Assembly (NCBI RefSeq): GCF_000350225.1
Contig: NW_005178667.1
Location: forward strand, 124,001 to 188,000
Source of the DNA: Chondrus crispus
Taxonomy: Eukaryota > Rhodophyta > Florideophyceae > Gigartinales > Gigartinaceae
Length of the DNA stretch: 64,000 nt
Direction of reading: 5' to 3'
The translations under genes and the position numbers were made by a program. The notes beneath the pieces are model-generated. The model had not been told where the DNA came from, ran no database searches, and worked only from the letters and a program-made list of their open reading frames with translations. The stretch's first letter is position 1. Every line of letters starts with the position of its first letter. Of the stretch, positions 33,439 through 43,608 are shown in pieces.

Positions 33439-34302
33439 CAGCCTATCTGAGGCAATAAAAAATTTGCGCAAATATTTTGGTCTGGGCCAGCTGAAAATGT
33501 GTCATAAATGTAGCAACGCTTGCTGATTTCATGTCGCGATTTTGCACATTTTTTACCAATGACGCCATTGGCTAGAAAGCAGCATAGTTATGGCACAGCG
33601 GGTCTACCTGGCCCGTGGCGGTAGATGGTTGGCTGGAGCTGCACACGGAGTAGGTCTTGCAGGGCCAAACTTTGTTACATTGAGGTAATGATGAGACGAT
33701 GATCACCGCTGCATCCGCGCAGCCACCGACGACTATGTTTTGCTGCTCCAGGGCAATGACAACATGTGTCCATTCGCAGCCCCAATGCAGCACTAGACGT
33801 AATGCCGCGACCTACTCTCAGTCAATGAAATGTTAGTCCAGTGCCTTTCTTGCAGAGGTGATGTCACCCCGCTGGTCCAGAAACGGTCCCATCCCGAAGG
33901 ATAAAACCGATAGCAGTTCTAGCGGCGTTCACATCACATTTATTTGTAGCAACCAAAGAGTATTGTTACGGCTACATACACTACATCTACCCCGTCCAAA
34001 TACCGAAATACCGCGGCAGTGGTTCATTGCGCTTCCGTTAAATACAATAATCAACGCCAAGAAACATAACAGGAGAGGTCAGTTACGGTCACATTACATG
34101 TACTGATGGCTTACTTGATCCTGAGTTAGACGATGGGCGGGTTGACCTGCAGTGAGAAAAGGAACGCTGTGAGGATTGGTCAGAACAGTTCTTCGACACT
34201 TTCAATTTGTTAGAGAATGTGCAAACGTACGTTAAAGCTTTGTAGCTAATAGCAAAACGATATTGCCTAGAGAAAGCGCTCACTTACCCAACGTGTGCAG
34301 CG

Positions 34303-34590
34303 CACTCGTGTCTCCACATGAGATTTCAACCGAACACGCAACTCGCGGAAATGAAACTGTCAGAAAAAAGGATGCGCGGTGGATCAGGATTGTGCAGAAG
34401 TGGCGTCACTTACTGTGCATGAGATTTCAACCGAACACCCAACTGGCAGAAATGAAACTGTCAGAAAAGAGGATGTGCGGTGGGTCAGGATTGTGGCAGA
34501 AGTGGCGTCACTTACTGTGCATGAGATTTCAACCGAACACGCAACTCGCGGAAATGAAACTGCCAGAAAAGAATATGTGTGGTGGGTCAG
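34303..34590. repeat. 101-102 bp tandem repeats
   Basis: ATGAGATTTCAACCGAACAC starts at 34318, 34419 and 34521, giving about 2.7 imperfect copies. Each unit contains GGCAGAAATGAAACTG-like and GGTGGGTCAGGA-like words. Confidence 0.85.
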
Positions 34591-34649
34591 GACTGCGAAC
34601 GAGGGGCGTGCAGAGAGTTGGATCTGGTCCTGGAACTATATATGCAGTA

Positions 34650-34679
34650 GGCGGTAGTTTGATATATCAAACTACCGCC
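34650..34679. repeat. Perfect 30-bp palindrome
   Basis: Half-site GGCGGTAGTTTGATA followed at once by its exact reverse complement, with no spacer. It could form a strong hairpin or bind a dimeric protein. Confidence 0.85.
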
Positions 34680-35066
34680 TTTTCTGAGTTCAAGCAGGGC
34701 ATCTGAGTGAAAATCAGTTACATTTTCATGGGCACGTGTCAGTAGCAGAATATAGGTTCTGAAATCTCAATTTGAAATTACGGAATTCGGTATGGCATGG
34801 TTGTCCTTAATGACAGCCATCCATTGAGCTTTTTTCGTGCGGTATCACATCAAAATGCGGGTAGGAGCATCTCATTCTTGCCGTTTCTATTCGTTGAACC
34901 AAGCTTTAATATTTACGGTACAACCGTATGCATCGCCAAATGTAACAAAAGACCTTCTTTCGTCTGTAGAGCAGTAAGCTTGCTGAAGTCTTATTAATGC
35001 CGAGGTCCATGCCAAACTTCACTGCAGCCCCACTTCCAGTGGCAAACCTGGTCGAAACCGTCACAG

Positions 35067-38000
35067 ATGGGGCGTCAAAGCAAGAGTCGTTGGGTTCTTA
35101 AAAAACGCAGACCTTATGCAAAGCGTTCCGAAGATGTTGCATCACAAGGGACTACTTCGGATGGGCACGCACCATCTTCTTCTGAACCTCAGCTTGAAAG
35201 ACATCGAAAAAGAGCAAGGCCATGTACGCAACTGTCTACAAAGCCAGCAAAACGTCCAGGGGATGGATTCAAATTACTAGACCGCCAATCAGAATTCTAT
35301 GCTTCCCTTTTGAAAGACGGGCTTTTAAGCGACCTCCAAGAAAAACAAGGCGGGATGCATGACGGCATGGAGGCACTTCCATTAAGTCCTCACTCCGAAC
35401 GAAATGACACGCTCCGTTGTGAAGAAAGCGAACGAATTTCTGGATTAGACATTGGATTGAGCGTTGAGCAGGACGTTGTCTACGAAGCTGAAGGGTGCGA
35501 AGAGCTGATAGACAGCATGTTCGACGGTGCTTCTGGTGGAATTCGATTGACCTGGACAAATATTGCATCACTGATAACAGCAACTGGGAGCACACGTCTC
35601 AGCGAGACTGCGTATCAGACACTTGCTAACTTTAGGAACTGGAGACCGAATGAAAGGCAGCTCCCTCTCAAACTGCCAAGTACATCTACTGTGAAGAGAC
35701 GTGTTCGTCCATTTGCGAAATCCAACTTCTTCGTTCTTTGTCGTGTAGAAATGTTTACTGTGGATTTCTCGAAGTCTGGGTCGAAGGTTGGCGTTGGAAA
35801 GTATTCCTCACAGGACAGCGCTCCTACCATGATTGTAAGGCCTAGCGACTGGGCGAAACTTGACTTTTCGACAGCAAGATTGCGGGAGATGGTGCAAAGA
35901 AGACGGCACGATATGGATCCGTCAAGCGAGGTACCAAGGTTCTTGGATATTAGGGACACTCCAATAATACAGGATAGGGCTGGGAGTCTATCTGTTTATC
36001 GGATTCCAACCGAAGATGGTTTGACGGTGCAACTTCGAAAAGGGCTCCTTCTTAACATCACGTTCGAAACAAGTGACGCGGTGAAGGGCAAATTGATGCA
36101 AGCCCAGTTTGCAGTAACGTCCTCAACAAACATGAGCTTTGATGCAGTTGTATCTTCCTTCTTTGCTTACGATGATCCGAACTGGACAGAACCGCAGGAG
36201 CAGTCTAATTCAAAGCGTACCAAAAGGATGAAGATGAAGAGACCAGAATCTCGGGCATTCCTTCCCAGTGACATGGTCGTCGAACTTGCACTTCCAGGAC
36301 AGCCAGATGCCGAAGATTCGGAAGAACCCACGCAAACACCCTTCCTTGTGTATAGGATGTGGAGAAGACATAACTGTGATGACGACTACGCCGCCAGCTT
36401 GGTTGTATCTTCTGAAAGAAATGTTTCGAATCTCACTGGCACGAATAGGGGGGTTTACAACCAGATGTTTGACAAAATCGTAGTGAAACGAGTATCTGCG
36501 GATGATAATCCGATGGACAAGGGCCATCGCGTCGATGCGGAGAGCAGTGGACGTCTTGAAGATGGAAGAAAGTACGTTGTGTACAGAATGTTTCTGTACT
36601 CTGATGGATTTACGCCGTACATTGGAAAGAAGGGAAGCATGGGTGGTGTATACATGCTGCCAATAGGTATGGCTCCGGAGAACCGCAACGGAGCCGGAGC
36701 CATCAGACCCATTGGGTTAACTCCTCCAGGAGTATCTACAAACGAGGTACTGGCGGCAGTTATTGATGATATCATTGAGGGGACAGAAAAGGGATTTGAG
36801 ATGACTACCGCAGAAGGAGAGAAGGTTGTTCTTTTTCTCGATGTCATCGGGTACGTCGGGGACTATCCTGCAGTCTCCCACACTTTGGACCTACTAGGGC
36901 ACTGCTCCAATGTTCCATGTCACTTATGCAGCTATGGAGGGTACGACAAGTCTGGATTTCAAGGAAGCAAGTATTGTTATACAACTCGCATCCATTCCGA
37001 CCATCCATCTTTCGCGGGAGATGAGAACCGGGCTACTGCATTGAGGAGATCCAAGTTATCCAGGGAAGAGTTGAAAGCCCTCGGAATGGATGACGCAGAT
37101 ACGTTTGAGACAAGTTTGCAGGCACTTCATCAACTCTCTGCAAAACTACAACACTTTCGCGCTCGTGTACCTCGTGTACTTGGCAGTAGGAAACCGGTTT
37201 TTCCTTCTGTTTTCGATTCGTATCGCTCATGCGTTGTGGCTCCCGATCATCTTTTCCTCGGGATTGGTCGCGACATCATGAATCTCTGTATAACATTGCT
37301 ACCAAAAGATGTACGCAGAGATGCTGAGGCGATTGCCAAAGTGCCTTTGAAGGATGGACATCTCATATATCAGGAGAGCCTAATCAACCATGACAAGCAT
37401 GTGCTACATTCAATGACGATATCGTCTATGTACTGCATGCTCTTGGTAGCACCACGAGCGATGAATTGTACTTGGTACGTGCACAAAATCACTGGCGAGG
37501 GAGTGAGCGGAAACTGTGCTACTATCGATGAAGCTCTCAACCTCCTCGACCTGTTTTCCTCTCCCGTGAGCAGGACGCAGTACTTTCCGGAATCAAGAAT
37601 AGATGGTAAGAGGTCAATAGACACACACAATGAAGAAGGAGGAACCAAAAGACTTCTGGAGATTCGGAATATGGCACTTCGGTACCTATCTTGAGTAGAT
37701 AAGCTGTGTCGCACAAACAGCTTTGCCTCCACTCACTTGGACAAACCAAACCTTCACAGACTGTTGGAGTTCTTCACACATACATTGCCACGGTTCGGTA
37801 GCGTAAGACATGTACAAGAATTGTTGTTTGAAAGCGCTCATCAGTCATTGAAGAGGGGGGTGGCTCAATCCAATATGAAAAACTCACAATTACAAGCTAT
37901 GGAACATCGTCTTGCCAACGACTGGAAGACTCGTCTGGCAATTGAGACTGAAGGCATTGGCACCAGTGAGAACGGATGGAGCTTTGAGTCAGCGAAGTCG

Positions 38001-38874
38001 GTTTTGAATCCCTTGGGCTACGACAGTTCTGGGCTGCAGGGATGCCGGAAGATTACTACGAAAGCTTCAGGACTGCTTCCTAACTCCTGTTCTGCAGAAC
38101 CTTCGATTCCATCGGAAAGGACTTTTATCATCGTCTCTCAGTAGGAAGGACTGGCGCGTAGACAAGTCAAGAATTATGAACCTAGGAAACACTGCGGACG
38201 GAGGTCAATATTCACAAATGTTCCAATCATCTGACCTTGCATTTCTGTTGAAAGCAAGGGAGCTTTTAGAGCATTTATGGAAACACAAGATATGTCTTAG
38301 AAGTGGCCGGGCGGAGCATGGAAATTCCGTAACTGTACATACATATGGAACTGCGAAGTGGTTCAAAGTAACAGACGGGCAAAAGAGGGACCAAACATCC
38401 GTTCTGGCAACTATATCCTATGGTAGCGTGATTCAAGCCCTGCAAGCTTGCGTAGTTTCGACCGCGGATCCTGATCTCACATTCACCCTTCATGAGAACA
38501 AAGATTCTGAGCATGATCAAGATAGAACGTTCTGGATGGTGCTAGCCGTATTTCAAGTCCAGATTCTGGACGCTCGTGGGAAAGAAAGTCAGGAAACAAT
38601 ACGATATTGCGCAGTGAAGGAGTGCGAAGCGGAGGAAGATGGATACCGCGTGTTAATACAACAACGAAACGAAAGAAGAGCGCTGGTTGAGCTTGGAAGC
38701 TACGTTCGAAAGGCATTAGTTATGCACTACTGCGAACAGGAGAGCGAAGAAAGCGACGATCATATGTGTCTCATATCCACATCAAACTCAGCAGTACAAC
38801 ACAGGAGTCTCCCAGACGGTGGAATTTATCAGGTGTGGGGGCGAAAGGAAGGGTATTCGCCAAGTCGAGCATAA
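35067..38874 (+). pseudogene. CACTA-type (CMC) transposase
   Basis: Start ATG at 35067 (MGRQSKSRWVLKKRRPY, a basic nuclear-localisation-like N-terminus). In frame for 875 codons, one in-frame TGA at 37692-37694, then the same frame continues (LHRLLEFFTHTLPRFG). A frame change near 38030-38060 leads to the last section, ending with TAA at 38872-38874. The core is diagnostic of CACTA transposases: first Asp in YSDGFTPYIG (residue about 512), then MLPIGMAP and PPGVSTNEVLAAVIDDI, second Asp in GDYPAVSHTLDLLGH (about 598), and a zinc pair with CHLC (about 617). It would cut and rejoin the element ends. It converges tail to tail on the methyltransferase-SET gene with a 72-bp gap. A Plavaka-like CMC relative is the main alternative. 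Confidence 0.7.
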
Positions 38875-38946
38875 GTATATGTGCGGAAGAAGAACTCTGG
38901 GCTTTCTTCAACAGCTTTTAGCACTACCACACAACTCTGAATACTT

Positions 38947-41900
38947 CTATACGCTGACTAGAAGTTCTGCACCGGCCTCTATATCCGTGGTTGTGACATA
39001 TAAAACTGTATCATGGCCGCAAACAAAATTCAGGTCAGCTACCTTTGTCGGCTTGTAGCAAAGGGACCCATTCGGTGTCCCCGCCTTCCGAAGTCCGTGT
39101 CCCTCCACCTCTCTAGTCCCCGTCGCCAATCTGATCCTTCTTGCGACGCCGAACTGTGCGGGAACAATGTAAACCTCTCTCACGCCCCAAAAACTCTTGC
39201 TCAATTCAATCGGATATGAACAGTTGCGGAACATTTCAGGTGTACACCCAAGTACACCGTTTTCACCGTATTGTTTTGTGGACTGACTTTGTTTTGTTAA
39301 GTCCCTGTAAACGATTGTTCCATAAACAGGGCATATAACCTCTCCCCTCCGAACAGTTCTGGTCGTAAAAACACCAAGAGAGCCATCATTCCAGTGCTTT
39401 GAAGGAGCCTCAATCAAACCGAGAACCATACACTCATATAAAATGATATCTTCGCAGTGAGCTGTTTGAAGGCCTCCGATATATTCCCTCGCCCACTCTG
39501 ATAAAGGCTTTCCTTTGCACTCTTGCACCATATTTAGTGCTTGTAACTTAGTGGCTAGGACCTTCAAAATGTGCTCCGGAGCTTGTTGAAAGTAAGGACA
39601 TCCTCTCGGAGGCTTCCAATCTGAGCCCTTCTCAGCGGCCCTTGTAAATGCCGGATTATGAGCCAACAATAGCTCTGCTGCGGATTCCAACTGTGGTATG
39701 TTGATGTCAGAAGATGGGTTCAGAACACTCTGAGCGAAGACCACCTCCAAGTTTTCTGTTGCAGCAAGCCAGGCAACCGGGTCCCGTTCACACCCCACAA
39801 ATCTCCGATGCCTTTTGAGCGAAAGACAAGCCACTCCAGTTGAAAAGGTTCCACTGAACATATCAACAACGTAATCACCCGGTTGAGTCAAGCGAGAAAT
39901 GATTTCCATGAGAAGACGTAGAGGTTTCTGCTCCGGTCGCAACGGAACGAACTTTGACTTCGGGGCGTCGGGGTGCTTAAGCCTCTCTCCCTCTTCTAGT
40001 CTCGGAACGTTGTCGATAATGTTAGTCCAAGCCGGATGGCGGGAAGAGACGAAGTTGAAGTTATCGTAGTTAACCAGGGCGAAAGCGTCCTTCGAATTGA
40101 GTCCTTCTTAGTGACATGTACAGCCATCTCGGAAATTCGTCTGAAAGCCGTCGTCTTGATGGCAGCATTCGTGTAATAATGACCCGGCATGCTGTTCATA
40201 AGCACTGGTGAGGGATCCACACTGAAAATTCGGAGATGCTCCGCAGGGAGATTCACTTCTAGGAGGTCTTCGGTTCCTGACCGCCCTTCCTCATCGCCTT
40301 CATTTGATTCTTCCTCATCTTGTTCATCTTCATTATCAGAACTGACTACAACTGTACACGATGCGAAGGCGTCATACCAGAGTTTGAATTGCAATGCAGA
40401 GCAGAATACAAACGCATGTCCACCCTCACGGAGCATCTGACTGATCTCACGAACACAATCAGTCAAGTCACTTTTGCTGAGGTTGTCATGGGTTGAATTC
40501 GGAAGATTATTCTCTCTTCGGTAGTTGTAAGGTGGGTCACAGATCACCAGCTGTCTCCTTCCAATATTTGTTCGGAACATGATGAGATATCCTCCTGCAA
40601 TAGCTCTGGGAATGTAGAGCTATACGTCCTTGCGTACTTTTTCATTGCCCTGCAGACATTCTTTAAAGCTTCTCGACACTTACAGCCTTCACCTTTACAC
40701 TCCTGCGTGACTGACAGAGTCCGTGATTGTGCAGGCCAGCGTCCTGCCCGGGACTCTGGCCTGTCTGGAGCGCTACTCACCGATTCACTTTCCCGCACCG
40801 CCTCTACAGAGTCGGTGTGTGAGACTGACTTAGAAGCAGTCCTGCGCCTGGCGACAACTGATAGACTCCTTGCAAGGATGTTTTCTTGTCGCGCCTGTTC
40901 AGTGGAGTTTACAGAAGAAACCATCTCTATGTCTTGTTGTGGGAGGGAATTCTTCACGTGATTGACCATTTCGTTCGGATAACCATCGATGATGGGAGGG
41001 ATCGTTTCCTGAACTTTCTTGAACCTGTCCAAAGCCATCCAATTCGCCATGGGAGGCATCTCATACAAGTAATCCGATGTCACGAGGAAACGGATATTAC
41101 TCAGAACAAGTTTTGCTGCCCCGCGGAGAGCATTATCCACGACTGGAATGCGGCCAAATGCTTGTGGGGAACATTCATCGGGAAGACAGCATGCCCCGGC
41201 GTTGACTGTGATTGTATCCTTCTGTTTTTTGTGGGAGAAGCCTGAACTCAACACAGTAAAGCACAACTCACGGTCGTCACTTGTCAAGGTGATGTAAGGA
41301 TATATCATTTCTTCGCAGTTCTTGAATCCCATATATCTGGCCTTGCAATCCCATGCTCGAATAACTTGCTGAACAGCAAAGCCAATACGCTGTGACGTCT
41401 CCCTATTGACCTTGTAGTTCTGCAATACCTTCTTTCTTTTGGCACATGGTGATCCTTGTTTCCTGGTGTGACAGTTCATAACTACTCCCACATAGATTAG
41501 GAACATCGTTGCCTCGAAGGAAGTTGCGGGCGAAGTAAGGAATCGTGGCTCTTTCACAGTATTCCTTTTGGAACTCGTGTTGCTAAAAAACGTACACTGG
41601 AGACCTCTAGCATTGAAGCTGTCGCCGTTAATGTCGCTTATGATTTCGAAGATTTGCCAGGGTCTAGTATCATTGCCTCTCCCGAAACCAAGAAGCGCCT
41701 GCACGATTGCATAGACTTGTGCGACTTGACGTTGATTCATTTTTGATTTGCGAACCTCTGCCTCGGATACATTTTCGGCTCCCAAAGATTGTAAGTAGTT
41801 CCTTGCAGCATCGGTCTCAAGGTTATTCTCAACCCAATCCGCGATATCTCCAAGTTTCGGTACCACGTTCCTAGTTTGCTGGATTACGGCTGCTCGCACT

Positions 41901-41956
41901 ACCTGTATGGCTTTGAGGCGCTTCCCGAAGGAAGACGTTTTCGCTTGAGTAGGCAT
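38947..41956 (-). pseudogene. N4/N6-type DNA methyltransferase joined to a SET-like domain
   Basis: The start at 41956 (MPTQAKTSSFGKRL) lies two bases from the inverted-repeat arm. Section 1 (to about 40544) is an unrecognised domain of about 470 residues with a Cys cluster (GEGCKCREALKNVC) near its end. Section 2 has methyltransferase motif IV DPPYNY (near 40530) and LREGGHAFVFCS. Section 3 begins with RPEQKPLRLLMEIISRL and motif I VVDMFSGTFSTGVACL. The order motif IV then motif I is that of beta-class amino-methyltransferases. After a linker come SET-like blocks GSLGVFTTRTVRRGEVICPVYG and TDIEAGAELLVSV at the C-terminus. The three sections are in three frames, changing near 40560 and 40085, so this copy looks dead unless introns were missed. 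Known role of the families: methylating adenine or cytosine in DNA, and lysine in histones. Confidence 0.65.
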
Positions 41957-41957
41957 G

Positions 41958-42436
41958 TTTATCACGTGTGATACTTAGATGGGGACAGGAACGGATAGCA
42001 GTAAGAGGAGCGGAACAAAAGTGCAGGCTTATGTAGAGAACGAAAAGACGTTGTGGGCGATAGTCGATGAGGTGTCTTAAACGGACGGCAAGAGAAGGAG
42101 TAATCCAGTAAAGCAACCGCTTAGGTCTTCTAGGTTTCCACTTGAGGTTTCCACGCAATATTTCCACTTGAAGGGTACTCCAACCCACGGTGACGCGTCC
42201 CCTACGCGCGGAGGGGGCCAATTTCAGCACTCTTCCACCACCCAGACCCTTGGGTGATGGTGACAAGATCCGTTCGGGGTACCCCTGCAGCCAACTATTG
42301 TTGACTATCGATGCAGTCCTCCCCCTATGAGAAAATGTCAATGTTCGAGTTTAGCGGCTGAAGCCACTGAATAGAGGACGACCTAGTAGAAGTAGTGGTC
42401 GATAAGAAGGAACAGGCGCAACGCAAAACGCAGCGC
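41958..42436 (-). promoter_or_regulatory. Left arm of 479-bp inverted repeat: promoter and 5' leader of methyltransferase-SET gene
   Basis: The reverse complement matches 43116-43594 without gaps at about 96% identity by eye. It ends two bases before the ATG of the minus-strand gene. It contains TACATAAG about 85 bases upstream of the start, a possible TATA-like element, present in both arms. The identity ends sharply at both edges. Open frames inside the arm on both copies are mirror images and probably not coding. Confidence 0.7.
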
Positions 42437-42523
42437 CAGCGGTCTGAAAGGTAGAAGGTGACACCACGGCCAGCATGAGCCTGCAGGCACCTTGGTGGAC
42501 GCGCGTCCTTGACACCTGATATG

Positions 42524-42737
42524 CACATCGACACTCGATGTGCAAGTAAAATCGGCCAAAAAATTGCCTAAAAAAATGATCTGATTTGCACATCGACACT
42601 CGATGTGGAAATCAAATCGTCCAAAAAATTGCACAGAAAAAGGATTTGATTTGCACATCGACACTCGATGTGGAAATCAAATCAGCCAAAAAAATTGCGC
42701 AAAAAAGGATTTGATTTTCACATCGACTATCGATGTG
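42524..42737. repeat. Four palindromic repeats at exact 65-bp spacing
   Basis: CACATCGACACTCGATGTG at 42524, 42589 and 42654, and the variant with TAT in the centre at 42719. Each is an 8-bp inverted repeat with a 3-bp centre. The spacers are A-rich (GGCCAAAAAATTGC-like). They sit between the two inverted arms. They look like iterated binding sites of a dimeric protein. The protein is unknown, and the DGQHR/ParB-like gene product next door is one guess. Confidence 0.9.
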
Positions 42738-42742
42738 CCCAT

Positions 42743-43115
42743 CCGGTGCCTGGGTCGAGCGTCCGAACAAAATTGACTGTTTTTTGGCCGCACACCACCC
42801 TAGCGCTCCACTGGGGATGTCCAGGCATGTCATCTGTCATGGGGCATCCCGGGCCGTTGATTTTGGGTCTGTAGAGCGTCTCCCCATAGCTTAATCGCCC
42901 CTGTGTAGACGCATTTCTGTCCAAAAATCGTCCTTCTCCTCCTACCCCTTTGACCTTACTCGACCCTTTTCCTCTCTAGCATCTTTCTTCTTCGCACCCT
43001 ACCGGCGCGCATATACCGAGTACTTGCACTGCGTCTGCTCGCCCTTTCCGACCACAATTACAGTCTCTCTTGCTTCCAGGTCCCGAACGCGTCGCAAACC
43101 CGTCTATCGTTTCTC
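42743..43115. other. Rest of the divergent spacer, no gene seen
   Basis: About 370 bp between the palindromic repeats and the right arm, with pyrimidine-rich stretches near 42926-43010. No convincing open frame or further repeat was found. Confidence 0.5.
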
Positions 43116-43594
43116 GCGCTGCGTTTTGCGTTGCGCCTGTTCCTTCTTATCGACCACTACTTCTACTAGGTCGTCCTCTATTCAGTGGCTTTAGCCGCTA
43201 AACTCGAACATTGAAATTTTCTCATAGGGGGAGGACTGCGCCGATAGGCAACACTAGTTGGCTGCAGGGGTACCCCGAACGGATCTTGTCACCATCACCC
43301 AAGGGTCTGGGTGGTGGAAGAGTGCTGAAATTGGCCCCCTCCGCGCGTACGGGACGCGTCACCGTGGGTTGGAGTACCCTTCAACTGGAAATATTGCTTG
43401 GAAACCTCAAGTGGAAACCTAGAAGACCTAAGCGGTTGCTTTACTGGATTACTATTTCTCTTGACGTCCGTTTAAGAAACCTCATCGACTATCGCACACA
43501 ACGTCTTTTCGTTCTCTACATAAGCCTGCACTTTTGTTCCGCTCCTCTTACTGCTATCCATTCCTGTCCCCATCGAAGTATCACAAGTGATAAA
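43116..43594 (+). promoter_or_regulatory. Right arm of 479-bp inverted repeat: promoter and 5' leader of DGQHR-dioxygenase gene
   Basis: Mirror copy of 41958-42436. It ends 14 bases before the ATG at 43609. Equal length and close similarity of the arms imply either recent duplication or gene conversion, and coordinated expression of the divergent genes. Confidence 0.7.
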
Positions 43595-43608
43595 TCAAGG
43601 TTTTTACC

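Larger units (their letters stand above)
33439..35066. other. Left subterminal region of CACTA-type element, no gene seen
   Basis: 1.6 kb without a believable gene. It holds the 101-102 bp tandem repeats (34303-34590) and a perfect 30-bp palindrome (34650-34679), described separately. Subterminal repeats are commonly binding sites for accessory proteins in CACTA elements. That role is an inference here. Confidence 0.5.

Noticed and set aside
35067-38874. KDZ (Kyakuja-Dileera-Zisupton) transposase
   Set aside because: The SDGFTPY ... GDYPAV ... CxxC order and CAC ends fit CACTA/CMC better, and the 8-bp target duplication expected for Zisupton is not seen.
41871-42341. Similar proteins of about 160-175 residues on the two inverted arms (41871-42341 minus and 43211-43738 plus)
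   Set aside because: They arise from the inverted repeat itself and end by running into the true genes in another frame. Their likeness reflects DNA identity, not a shared protein.
42524-42737. Regularly spaced palindromic repeats as a CRISPR array
   Set aside because: The spacing is constant, but the spacers are themselves similar A-rich repeats, there are only four units, no cas genes are present and the genome is eukaryotic.
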